A DNA stretch of 43,305 bases from an uncultured Clostridium sp. (GTDB taxonomy: Bacteria > Bacillota > Clostridia > TANB77 > CAG-508). The DNA lies in NCBI GenBank assembly GCA_947365805.1, contig CANAZY010000011.1:1-43305 (forward strand). The letters are read 5' to 3'. The notes under the pieces were generated by a model that made no database searches, was not told the DNA's origin, and saw nothing but the letters and a program-made list of their open reading frames with translations. Both the position numbers and the translations under genes were made by a program. Below, piece by piece: positions 25,601-34,575 of the stretch. Within the stretch, counting starts at the first letter, position 1. The number at the start of each line of letters is the position of its first letter.

Positions 25601-28202
25601 GTAATTGGCTATAAGCTCCATTATAAATTGGGTTATAATTTTGCCCTGCAATATTTTTCCAACTATAGTCTGGTGTAAAGACATTAATTAGTGGGTACAT
25701 TTCTGTACTGTATGCACTAATTCTACAATCATAAGCATATACCTCTTTGTCCGTATTTCCATGTCCTCCAAAATTGGTTGCAATATTTTTAAAGGTATCT
25801 GCTATTTCTTCTTGTAAGAATACTTGGTTATAGGCTCCACGTGACCTACTTTCGTAGTTATTTGGATTTGAGCCAATGTGCTTAAATTGGTCATTAAAGC
25901 TTTGACGGTTTCCACTATGTCCTTGTGCTTCTTCGGTTGCTTTTGAAATATTATCTGCATTTCCTGCTAATCGTTCTACATTGGTATATAACATTCCATT
26001 ATAGACAAATTTAACATAGTATTTCTTTTGCGAATTTAAGTGATAAAATGCATAGTTTCCTGAACTATCGGTTAATGTTCTTGCTTTTGGTGTTAATTGT
26101 CCATCAATTGTTCCTGGTGTAATATTACATCCTGTTTTGTAATAATCAATTGTATGTTCATCTTTATTACAGGTCTTGCGATATCTTTCTTGTTGACCAC
26201 AAACAATTTCATATCCTTCTGGTTGTGTTGTATTAAGGCTACAAATAAGTGTTCCTGTTCCCACATACTCATTTTCTTGTCTTCCACAACGTAATTGTCC
26301 AGAAGAACCAATTACATAATATTCAGACCATCTTTGCATACCTTCATATCCATCATTAAACCTACCTGATGTTATTTCTGCTTTTGTTACAATTCTTCCT
26401 TCATCTGTAATATAGGATTGTATATTTGGTTCCCATCGTAAATTAACTTCTCTTTCTTGCGTTTGTACAGAACTAATACTTCCATCTGGTCGATATTGTG
26501 TCGTGTAAGTTCGTTTATTACATTTAATTTCACTATAACACCATAATTCGTGGTGATGATATCCTCCTGTTGAATAACAATCTGGTGTATGGGTATGATA
26601 AGTTACTCGGTAACATCCTGTACCATATACTTTTGAACCTGTATGTTCATGGATTGTTTCTGAATAGCACGCACCATAAGATGTTTCACTTCCTACGTGG
26701 GTATGATATACTGGAGTTGTATAACATCCTGTTCCTTGAATTGGACTTCCTGTATGGTTATGCATGGTCGGACTAGAAAGTGATGCTTCATTTCCATTAC
26801 TTTCATATAATGTTACTTCTACCCCTGCTAATCCTTCCCCAGCATCTAATTTATTATTTCCTGTATTTACTTTTCCTGTATCTTGATCTAGGAACACCGT
26901 TCCTGCTAGTTTCATTGTTAAATCAATTGCATCATCGTCATCTCCTGGATGATCATCGTCTCCTGGGTGGTCATCATCTCCTGGAATATCATCATCATCT
27001 CCTGGAGCATGATCGTCATCACTATCACCACCAACACTAACTCCTGTAAAATATTTTGTTACGGTTTTACGTACTTTACTTGCATCTCCTGAAAGAGCCA
27101 TTAGTATTTGAGAAGCAGAACCTTCTACATCAGTTGCTTTATATCTTACTTTATCTTTTAAATTATCATGCCAACCATGTTGAACATGAAATCCATTACT
27201 ATCAGTGTAATCTATTTCATAATAACCATGTTCATCACACTTTTCAGGTCCTGTTTCTTTCTCCCAATTACGATAAATACGTTTTCCAGTATATTTTGTC
27301 ATTGTAGCATCACAATGTTCTAAATAGCCAAATGATACCCTTAACATAACTTGTGTTGCTGTTGTAGAATAAAATTTAATATAAAAATTCTTATTATTAA
27401 TTGTTTGTGAACCATTTTCTCCTAATTCACTAATATTAACCTCTTGCCCACTACTTAATAATATTTTTGCTGGTAAAACTCCTGTATTAGTTACTGCTTC
27501 TAATGATTCAATCCAACTAAATTTATTTTGTCCGTTATATACTCCATCTGGATAACTAATTCTAAATGGTCCTACTGTATAAGAACCTTCATCATAATTT
27601 ACTCCTACATCTACATTACTTGTATTATCATAAATTAATGTTTCAAATATATCATTTGGTGTATAACCACCATGTATGGTTTTAAAGAATTCATCATATG
27701 CTTTGGATTCTTCTATAATCGAATAATCACCAATTCTAATTGGATTACTTAACCTAGAATTCCAAATTCCAAAGGCTGTTTCCCAGTTAATGACTCCTCC
27801 TCTTTCCATCATTTCTGCTAATACATAAGCAGCATCTGGGTATTCATAAAAGGAAAAGGTTTCTTCTGCTTCATAATTATAATAATATTTCGAATTGTTC
27901 GCCCAAGGTAATGTGATTGCAGAACAATCTTCACATTGATACCCACTTGCAGGTATATACGTTCCTACTGGATATGCTTCCTCTTCTGCTTGTGTCATAA
28001 GGCTTGAAACATGGAATTCTCCTCCTGGTTGAATACAGAAAAATGTTCCACCTGGAAAATTCGTATTAGGATAAAAATGTCCATCTACAATAACGCCTTC
28101 TGCGGTTTCTCTATATACTTTAAATGCTTGTGATACACCTGATATACAAATTATCATTAGCAATACCAATATAAATAACGCTATTTTTCTTGTTCGTTTC
28201 AT
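22602..28202 (-). CDS. Giant secreted cell-surface protein with SdrD_B-like domains and a His/Cys-rich insert
   Basis: 1866 residues. A signal peptide (R-K-I-A-L-F-I-L-V-L-L-M-I-I, cut after S-Q-A) opens it. The next 380 residues are Tyr/Trp-rich with no fold I recognise. An acidic linker of G-D-D-D-H-P repeats (about 388-422) precedes an SdrD_B-like domain (L-A-G-T-V-F-L-D-Q-D to D-S-S-G-N-Y-A-F-Y) that carries a long insert of H-T-H-T/G-C-Y repeats and later CxxC-type turns. A second such domain is near residues 1240-1340 (L-E-G-N-V-F-E-D-A to D-E-K-G-W-Y-G-F-G). The end is T-P-P-T-G, a hydrophobic helix and K-R-F-V-I-D-K-R-K: a sortase-type signal with a variant motif. 1866 codons contain no in-frame CGG but six out-of-phase ones. 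Confidence 0.88.
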   Translation of the reverse strand: MKRTRKIALFILVLLMIICISGVSQAFKVYRETAEGVIVDGHFYPNTNFPGGTFFCIQPGGEFHVSSLMTQAEEEAYPVGTYIPASGYQCEDCSAITLPWANNSKYYYNYEAEETFSFYEYPDAAYVLAEMMERGGVINWETAFGIWNSRLSNPIRIGDYSIIEESKAYDEFFKTIHGGYTPNDIFETLIYDNTSNVDVGVNYDEGSYTVGPFRISYPDGVYNGQNKFSWIESLEAVTNTGVLPAKILLSSGQEVNISELGENGSQTINNKNFYIKFYSTTATQVMLRVSFGYLEHCDATMTKYTGKRIYRNWEKETGPEKCDEHGYYEIDYTDSNGFHVQHGWHDNLKDKVRYKATDVEGSASQILMALSGDASKVRKTVTKYFTGVSVGGDSDDDHAPGDDDDIPGDDDHPGDDDHPGDDDDAIDLTMKLAGTVFLDQDTGKVNTGNNKLDAGEGLAGVEVTLYESNGNEASLSSPTMHNHTGSPIQGTGCYTTPVYHTHVGSETSYGACYSETIHEHTGSKVYGTGCYRVTYHTHTPDCYSTGGYHHHELWCYSEIKCNKRTYTTQYRPDGSISSVQTQEREVNLRWEPNIQSYITDEGRIVTKAEITSGRFNDGYEGMQRWSEYYVIGSSGQLRCGRQENEYVGTGTLICSLNTTQPEGYEIVCGQQERYRKTCNKDEHTIDYYKTGCNITPGTIDGQLTPKARTLTDSSGNYAFYHLNSQKKYYVKFVYNGMLYTNVERLAGNADNISKATEEAQGHSGNRQSFNDQFKHIGSNPNNYESRSRGAYNQVFLQEEIADTFKNIATNFGGHGNTDKEVYAYDCRISAYSTEMYPLINVFTPDYSWKNIAGQNYNPIYNGAYSQLHVNLGIKARPTFDLALYKDVFKATLNINGKQEVYTYDARKDWQNQGFSYGVNEDYYLNELRDKYMAGRDPNITTKETINEGQYSHEYRTEEIINGNNTNENYQQWLHQDSYKNTLYGADSNKNYAWRQINHQVSPEDRLQIHVTYKIAIRNQSNVVGSVTEIVDYYDGHYQFENAYVGDKDGNKLPTVNGQDLSLVYNSENPQDGYQTGQSMYGEQTRMGANGRWTVGSERRGYKTIYLRPTEKVLSTDDKEQYIYVTFGLIEPEATLVNAGLPQGATFYTYNLAEINGYKTYVTNEEYKANLQYYQTHKEELARRSMGLVDRDSNPGNFDPSTYNMGITPLEDDTSKAPAYAYSIRTSRTLEGNVFEDANTGNASKDEYEVLVNKTRFGNGLYKINGNQHVAVDDMFADKDIKDVKVELVEIKNGQLVSRQETRTDEKGWYGFGAFLPGDYTIRFTYGADDKTALTKTSQYSQGSNDTSYNGQDYQSTTFTTKQGETVGTHIYKVDTTLQNIYNTNNGAKNREESNVLVEDQKITKYERDNYYWFDDANIANRSDATDDIARRDKVNAYAKSEYGRAITNHKAEVFNSYINQATLRNAEKAKIRENAFNPYTQAQPMEEVVDSATKNRELVNELERRTYMYAYTPEINVEVEYTTQQIGGNLNQTKPQGEKDYYKYKIVGVDFGVVERPRAQLTIDQDIKHVKVTASDGTTLLELNNNNGSVQVIVDNGNNYQWLKTGKFGKYDQDELINIILDDELLSGAKLEVTYNITVTNNSEIDMTSNHTTDNKTRAVNIINYVANNLNFDLIDNKDEQGRNLWEVAKKEDIQTSSHATWINNGNRNSNTKIVDLSTQTTVLKATKENPLTKELKPGETTETTLTLKKTLSAESSSDDLSYANLTEIVEIDNVVGRYDHGAIPGNQSLEEQPREHDTSGASRYDEIDQDAGTEDVKEKYPPDGKIIVTPPTGSTHIYYILGTVAAVILLVGVALIKRFVIDKRK

Positions 28203-28221
28203 TTCGTATTCCTCCTTTCCC

Positions 28222-31200
28222 CTATATTTTTCTTAATACTTTTTTATTAATTAGGTAAATACCTACCCCAAATATTGCAATGGTTGTTACCGTTAATAGA
28301 ATATATAAATACACTTCACCCGTTTTGGTACCAATAATTGCATCTGCACTGCTGTAATCATCTTCATTTTGTACTTTATTAGCAGGTGTTGAATCAATGT
28401 CTTGTAATCCTAAATCGTTATAACTTTCTGCAATTTCTGCTGTATTATTGATAATTCCCATATTAGATGCTGTAATTTTCTTTGTTAATAATAAAGTAAT
28501 TTCTTTGGTTTCCCCTGGCTGAATTAGTGTGTTTGCTAAACTTGCATTATAAAGATTTGCTCCATTATCTCCTGTATACCAATCTTTATTTAGTGAAGAA
28601 TTGAATTTCATATCATTTGGTAGATAATCTACAATTTTCTTTGCATATCCTGCTACTCCACCTTCATTGGTTACTCTAATTTTATATTCAATCATAATGG
28701 TACTTCCTACTGCTTTTTTACTATTTAAGTCTAGTTTTGCAAGTTTGGTATCTTTATAATTGTATACATCGGTTCCGTTTCGCATCACTCACTGTAATTT
28801 GAGAAATCACTTTATCTAGTTTTAAATCAAATTTTGGTGATGTTACTAATCCTAAATCGATATTCGCTATGTTTTGGCTGTTTAGTGCTAATTTATCACT
28901 AACTCCTGCTACTCGGTTGGTTCCTTCGTAAACCACATTCATTTGAACCGCATCGGAATTTCTATCATCATTAATTCCTGTTTGTTTATAAAGGGTTACT
29001 CCGTAATTTCCAGCATCATATAAGAATACTACCATATAATTTCCTGGTTTTAGGTTTGCAAATACATATTCTCCATTAGTACCTGTTTGTTGCTTTTTCT
29101 CATTTCCTGTTGTAATATCTTTTACAATTTGTCCATTTTCGGCATTCATTAAGATAACTGGAACACCTGGCATTCTTAATTCTTCTTCATCACGTTTTCC
29201 GTTTTGATTGCTATCTTGCCATACGATACCTGAAATGCTATAGGTTCCTTCTTGTGGTTTATTATCTCCTGTACTTGGATCGTTTGTATTTTCTTTTGGT
29301 AGAATTGTATGTGTGATTTCATTAGAAACTACTTCTGCAATTCCTTGTGCTTTTACGGTTGCTTGATTGGTTACTTGTTTTTGATTTTCTCCTTTTTTCA
29401 AGCTCTTTGCTGTTGCTTTTACAGAAATCATTAAGCTTTCTTCTGGTTTTAAACCTGCAATGGTTACTTTTGCTGTATCTTGTGTTCCAAGTTTTGCATC
29501 ATATGTTTTTCCATTATAAGAATATTGTACTGATTCATATTGTAATCCTTCTGGAAGCTTATCGGTTAGCTCTACTAATGGTGCATCTCCTTTTCCTGTG
29601 TTTTTAATTTCAAAGTGATAAATAATATTATCTCCTACTGAAACTGTTTTTGTATCACTTGTTTGTGTAATGGTTAGTCTGGCCTTTTGTACATTTACTG
29701 AAACTTCATTGGACTCTACTTCTTTTTCTCCTGTTATTTTTGCTTTCATGGTAACAACTTTCTCAAATGTATTTTCTGGTAAGTTATTAACGGTTGCTCC
29801 AAATTGATATCTTAGTGTTTGATTTGCTGTTAATCTTTCGATTTTCCATGTTAATTCTCTCGTTGTTTCATCATACTTTCCTAAAGCAGTGGAACCTACA
29901 TAAGTAATTCCTTCTGGTAATATTGCTTTTAATGTCACATTTTCTTTTTTCACAGAGTTTGGATTTTCTACATAAATTACATATGTAATTTCATCCCCTT
30001 CTGCTCTTGGGTATTCTACTGGAATGGTTGCTACTTCTAAACGTACTTTAATATACCCTTGCACCAATTTATTTTCTAATGTGTTTGATGCAAATTCTGC
30101 TTCATATCCTTGTACAGTTGCTTTTGCATTGTTTTTTATTGTGTATTGTTCTACATTAGTGATATTTCCGTCTTTATCATATCCTACAGATAAATCTTCC
30201 GTTTCTACTTGATAACTAAATGTTTTGGTTTCTCCTACTGCTAATGTTTCTATTTTTTCTTCATATATTTTCTTTTGGTTATCGTAAGCTCTTTCTGGTA
30301 CATCTTCTCCACCAGTTCCTACCATATATGTATATATCGTTTTTTCTGGAATGTTTGCCATAACCCTTACATTTTTCACTTCTGATTTTCCAATATTTTT
30401 TACGGTAACAGTATAGGTAATAATTTTACCTTCTTCTACCTCTTTTCCTTCCATATCAGAATGAATCGATACTTCTAGTTCTGGTCCGTCTCCACTTTCA
30501 AGTCCTACTTTTGTTGCAACTACTTTTTCAGATATGGTTCCTTCTTGTTTTACATTATCAAAATATACTACATAATCGCTATATGCTTGTGTATTGTAAG
30601 CTACATTTTCTGGTATGGTAAGCCCATAAGATACTTCTAATATAGTTCCTGTTGCCATATTTCCTGTAAGTACAATTAAGTACGATTTTATATTTGCTAA
30701 ATTTTCTGGTGTTTTGGTCCATGCATTTGCTTCTAAGTTAATGTCTTTGGTTGCACTTGGATTTGTACTATAATATACTTCTGCATTCATACCATTTACT
30801 CCAATTGCACTTGATAAGGTAGATGTAAGATTTGAATAAAAGTCTTCTAAGGTATCCGCATGTTTGTTTCCTGCTGTTGGAATTCTTCCTAAAATGCTTA
30901 CATTGTTTACTACATTTTGATAATTGTTAATCACATTCATACGAACAGTAGCTGTTCTTGCTTCTTTTTTTACATCTAATTTTCCAATTTGTTCTTGTGA
31001 ACTCATAGAGGTTATGGTTTCATTTTTTGCATTATAACCAGAAATAGCATTGGTTGTTACCATTCCAATTGGTGCTACTGCTCTTAATGGTGTTTGGCTA
31101 TATCCTTTTTGTTCTACACTTCTTGCATTTGTATTTTCTGTTTGTTCATATGCTGTTACAAATTCATTTGTTACATATACTTTCATTACTTCATCTAATG

Positions 31201-33181
31201 TTGGTGTTAATTGTTTTAGAGTAATGTCTGTATTAATAATAAGGTTTGCTCCTTTTGAAATTTCATCTTGACTATATTTTGTTTGTTCTCCTTCTAGATT
31301 TACTTGAATAACCGCATTTCCATTTTCATTTAAATAGGTATTGTAATCTTTGATTTTTAGCTCATCATCAAATAATAAGTTAATATCTTTTATCTTTAAT
31401 GTACGAATATAATTTGGTAATACCATTTCTATGGTTGGGTTTTTATATAAATCACAGGTAATATCATTTGTTTTTAAAATTACTCTTAATTCTACATTTT
31501 CATTGGTAACTACTGTTGATAAGTTGTTGTTACTTGCTAATGTTTCTACTTTGGTCATTGGTGCTACTAATGTCATTTCTTTTGCTGTTTCTACATTAGA
31601 AATCGTTGTTTCTCCTGCAATTGCTTCTATATTTGCTGTTACTTTTAGTGTTTTAAAAGTTTCTACTTGAGCTCTACTATAATCTGTATTTCCTTTTAAT
31701 TGTTTTTCATGTATTATTTCTAATGTTCCTATTTCTACTGGAGTACTTGTTAGTATCATTATTTGGTTAATTTGTTCTTCATAATTAACTACATAATCAC
31801 CATTTGGGTCTACTTGGGAATCTTTACTTAATACACAAAGTTCTTTACCATCTAGTGTTACTATTTTAAGAACTCCTTCGGTTCCTAATATTTTTTCAAA
31901 ATTTTCTTTGTTTATTTTGGTTGTTTTATAATAAGCATAATTGTTATTTCCCACAGTTGTTGGTGCTAAGTTTTCATCGTTATCTACAAAGTAGTCCATG
32001 TTTTGTGTTATTCTTAATCCATCTACTAGTTCTGGGTTTGAAATATCAATTGTTATCATTTCCTGATATGTTGTTTCTTTTGGTGCTTTAGTATATAGAT
32101 ATCCTTTACTTAATGCATCGGTTAGTTGAACACTTCCTGTTACAATTTGTCCTAATGTTTCATTTTGTGAAATAGTTAATTGGTTGCTTGCATCAACTTT
32201 TGTTTCTACACTGTTATATGCTTCTATTTGTGTAATTGCTTTTTGAATGGTTTCTATGGTATCTACTTTTTCATCAAATAAATAGGTTATGATACATTCC
32301 TCTTGTTTTGTTTTTGACCATACTACTTTGTTATCGTTTATCTCATTTTTAAGTGTTATGGTCAAGATTCCAGTTTGTTCATCATATGTCCAATTCTCAT
32401 GATTTGTATTTACTTTTACACTGGTTGGATTTTTTCCATTTACCATTGGAACTTGTATGGTAATTCTATTTTCTTTTATTGGTAAAGCATTATTAGCAAG
32501 TCCACTTTTTACCATGGTTTGTATGATGGTTCCTGTTTTATCTGATACTTGGTATGGAATAAAACGAAGTAGTTTTTGTTCCAAAACAGGTGTTGCAATT
32601 CCTATCCATTCATTTCTTGTTGTTATTACTTTTTGTACTTTTGTTTCTTTTCCTACATCTCCTATGTAAGTTCCTGTTAATGTCATGTCATTTAATTTAC
32701 TAAAGTTTGATACTTCATATATATCATCTTTTGCTGGTGTTACTGGAATCTCTAGGACTACTTGCGTTCCACCGTTTACTTGTTTTAAGTAAATGGAATT
32801 TGTTCCTTCTTCTATTTTTTCAATATATTCTAACGTTTCATTACTACTTTTTATTTTTAAATTGCTACTTGTATTGTTTTGTCCTAATAATTGTATCTTC
32901 GCATTTTTTAGATAACCTTTTTTTACACTAACTGCTACATACAATTTTAGGTCTTGTTTTTCAATATTTTCCCTTAGTGTATGAACTACGTTTCCTTTCT
33001 CATCTTTAAAATAGGCATCAAATGTTACATTTTCAGTATTCGTAACTGTTGCCTGGTTTTCTAAAGAGTCTTGTGTTGCATAAGATTTCGTCGCATAAAC
33101 TCCTAGTAAAATAAAGTTTGCACATGTTAATGTCATAACTAGTAAGCTTGCTAGCATCTTTGTCCATAATTTTCGATTCAT
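28222..33181 (-). CDS. Giant surface protein with DUF11 and SdrD_B repeats, one CGG recoding site
   Basis: 1652 residues after recoding of CGG at 28777. A signal peptide (M-L-A-S-L-L-V-M-T-L-T) opens it. Beta-rich modules follow; from about 900 on there are DUF11-type repeats (I-T-Y-T-V-T-V-K-N-I-G-K-S, I-I-Y-H-F-E-I-K-N-T-G-K-G). An SdrD_B domain lies near 1330-1430 (I-S-G-I-V-W-Q-D-S-N-Q-N-G). The last module starts F-D-L-K-L-D-K-V-I-S and, after the shift, continues A-K-G-T-D-V-Y-N-Y-K-D-T-K-L-A-K and ends in a membrane helix and K-K-V-L-R-K-I. Without the shift the protein would lack its anchor and be shed. It lies 19 bases upstream of the 1866-residue gene; the two share the F-D-L module and are probably one operon of adhesins or wall scaffolds. 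Confidence 0.88.
28774..28777 (-). other. CGG +1 recoding site (CGGA) before the anchor module of the surface protein
   Basis: GAT GCG AAA CGG AAC CGA ends at TAA six codons on. Skipping C28777 gives GCG AAA GGA ACC GAT GTA TAC AAT TAT and 184 more codons, including the only C-terminal membrane helix. Confidence 0.88.
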
Positions 33182-33504
33182 AGTAATGTTTCCTCCCTAT
33201 TTTTTATTTTACACACATACTTTCATTATACGCTTTTTTCCCGCTTTTTTCAAGGGTTTGTCCCAAAAAATCAAGTTTTTATGTAAAATAATTTTGCTTT
33301 TGCATTTTTTATATATATTTATATATTATTTTACAGTTTTTTTTATTATTTTCAAGAAGACTTTATTATTATTTTCTTTTATTTTTATATATATTTCTCT
33401 AGGGAAATCAATATTCTTGTTTATTTATAACATTTTGTGAATTTTATATTAAATTTGTATTACAAAAAGGGTCTGAAATGCGCTATTATCCTTGGGGGTT
33501 ATGG

Positions 33505-33537
33505 TGTAGGGGTCGACGAGGGCGCCGACCCCTACAG
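33505..33537. repeat. GTAGGGG palindromic repeat, best copy
   Basis: GTAGGGGTCG (33506-33515) and CGACCCCTAC (33526-33535) are a perfect 10-bp inverted repeat around ACGAGGGCGC. It is strikingly GC-rich against its surroundings. It lies alone in the 447-base gap 33182-33628, which otherwise holds T-rich, AT-rich sequence and the promoter below. Confidence 0.8.
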
Positions 33538-33561
33538 TTTCATTTCAATAATAATTTTAGA

Positions 33562-33589
33562 ACATTTTATATCTTCTGTGCATATACTA
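33562..33589 (+). promoter_or_regulatory. Possible SigK/SigE-type sporulation promoter
   Basis: AC (33562-33563), 17 bases, then CATATACTA (33581-33589) fits the sigma-K pattern AC-N16/17-CATAnnnTA. There is no comparable sigma-A pair nearby. Motif match only. Confidence 0.4.
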
Positions 33590-33628
33590 GTAACAAGGAT
33601 TTAATTTAATCGTATGGGAGGAATAAAG

Positions 33629-34128
33629 ATGGATTCAGATTTTATGAATAATTTGGCAAATATGCTAAAAAATGGAAATGTGCCTGATGAGATGAAAACA
33701 AAAATGAATCAGTTTTTTCATCAAAATGCACGGACAAAATTCAAATGACGAAAATAGTAATCCTACAAATGACTCCTTTGAAAACAATACATCTTCTAGT
33801 AATAGTATAAACCCTGAAATGATGCAAAATTTAATGAAAATGTTTATGAATTCCTCTAATAATAATGAAAATAATTCGTCAGAAAATTTTTCTGAAAATA
33901 CAAGTCAATCCAATCCTTCTATTGATATTAATACTATTTTAAAAATGAAATCTATTATGGAAAAGATGCGGAACTTCCAAAAATGACCCTAGAGCAAACT
34001 TACTTCTTTCTCTAAAACCATATTTAAAAGAAAGTAGAAAATCTAAAGTAGAACAATATGTACAGTTATTAAATATGACAAAAGTAATGGATTTTTTCCA
34101 TGAGAGTGGTGGTGAGAAAATCAAATGA
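33629..34128 (+). CDS. Asn-rich protein, probable sporulation-associated, two CGG recoding sites
   Basis: 165 residues after two shifts. ATG at 33629 follows GGGAGGAA. The first part ends conventionally at N-A-R-T-K-F-K. With the C of CGG at 33731 skipped it reads N-A-G-Q-N-S-N-D-E-N-S-N-P, an Asn/Ser-rich linker, up to a second CGG at 33969 (E-K-M-CGG). Skipping that C gives M-G-T-S-K-N-D-P-R-A-N-L-L-L-S-L-K-P-Y-L-K-E and Q-Y-V-Q-L-L-N-M-T-K-V-M-D, a well-formed helical domain. I recall P-R-A-N-L-L-x-S-L-K-P-Y-L from small uncharacterised clostridial proteins. The stop overlaps the next start (ATGA). The sporulation link is inferred only from the SigK-like promoter. Confidence 0.82.
33731..33734 (+). 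other. CGG +1 recoding site (CGGA), first in the Asn-rich gene
   Basis: AAT GCA CGG ACA AAA TTC AAA TGA is closed four codons later; skipping the C gives GCA GGA CAA AAT TCA AAT GAC and 79 open codons. Confidence 0.85.
33969..33972 (+). other. CGG +1 recoding site (CGGA), second in the Asn-rich gene
   Basis: In the frame set by the first site: AAG ATG CGG AAC TTC CAA AAA TGA. Skipping the C gives ATG GGA ACT TCC AAA AAT GAC CCT AGA and 52 codons of helical domain. The preceding codon is ATG, which makes simple P-site slippage unlikely. Confidence 0.88.
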
Positions 34129-34531
34129 TGTTTTCCTATCCTTATTTTAATATGCCCTATTACCAACGCTATTCTAGATATGGCTATCGCTATCCTAATT
34201 CTAGTTCGTATTTTGGCAAAATACCACATGCCAAAAATTCAATGGAGCATACTACCTGTCAAAGCAAAAAGGAGGCTTCAAGTTTAAATGATATTTCCCA
34301 AAATCGACCATCTCGGAAATTTTCATAAACGGCCCTTCTACTTCTCATTGTTCTAATACAAAAAAAGAGGATTGTTCTTCTCATGTTGAAGATTCCCCTT
34401 TATTTCAAATTTTTGGTATTAATTTATATTTTGATGATATTTTGCTCGTTTGTCTTATTTTCTTTTTATACCAAGAAGGTGTAAAAGACGAAAGCCTATT
34501 TATTGCACTTATTTTATTGTTGTTAAGTTAA
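34125..34531 (+). CDS. Small Tyr-rich, membrane-ending protein, two CGG recoding sites
   Basis: 134 residues after two shifts only 16 bases apart. ATG at 34125 overlaps the stop of the gene before it. The N-terminus is Tyr/Pro/Arg-rich (F-S-Y-P-Y-F-N-M-P-Y-Y-Q-R-Y), like some spore-coat proteins. The conventional frame ends at S-R-K-F-S. Skipping the C of CGG at 34314 gives S-G-N-F-H-K, then a second in-frame CGG (34330); skipping that gives G-P-S-T-S-H-C-S-N-T and finally Y-F-D-D-I-L-L-V-C-L-I-F-F-L-Y-Q-E-G and L-F-I-A-L-I-L-L-L-L-S: a hydrophobic hairpin ending at a TAA. That tail pattern recurs in small clostridial spore-membrane proteins as I recall; function is unknown. Confidence 0.8.
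34314..34317 (+). other. CGG +1 recoding site (CGGA), first in the Tyr-rich gene
   Basis: CCA TCT CGG AAA TTT TCA TAA closes at once. Skipping the C gives TCT GGA AAT TTT CAT AAA and then the next CGG. Confidence 0.85.
34330..34333 (+). other. CGG +1 recoding site (CGGC), second in the Tyr-rich gene
   Basis: CAT AAA CGG CCC TTC would reach a TAA eight codons after the CGG. Skipping the C gives AAA GGC CCT TCT ACT TCT CAT and 66 codons through a hydrophobic tail. The fourth base is C. Confidence 0.85.
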
Positions 34532-34542
34532 TATTGCAGAGT

Positions 34543-34568
34543 AAAAGCCCCCTTTATTCAAGGGGGCT
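34543..34568 (-). terminator. Terminator of minC
   Basis: AGCCCCCTT (34546-34554) pairs with AAGGGGGCT (34560-34568). The minus-strand side ends in GGGGGCTTTTAC. It closes the mre operon right after minC. Confidence 0.8.
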
Positions 34569-34575
34569 GGGGTTC

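Noticed and set aside
26780..27307. His/Leu-rich plus-strand frames opposite the surface protein.
   Set aside because: They are a by-product of the Asp/His repeats on the other strand.
28222..28788. A separate gene starting at ATG 28788 (M-M-R-N-G-T-D).
   Set aside because: It has no ribosome binding site or signal peptide and starts in mid-module; the recoded reading joins it to the surface protein.
33505..33537. GC-rich palindrome as a terminator.
   Set aside because: There is no T-run on either side and it is more than 300 bases from the nearest gene end.
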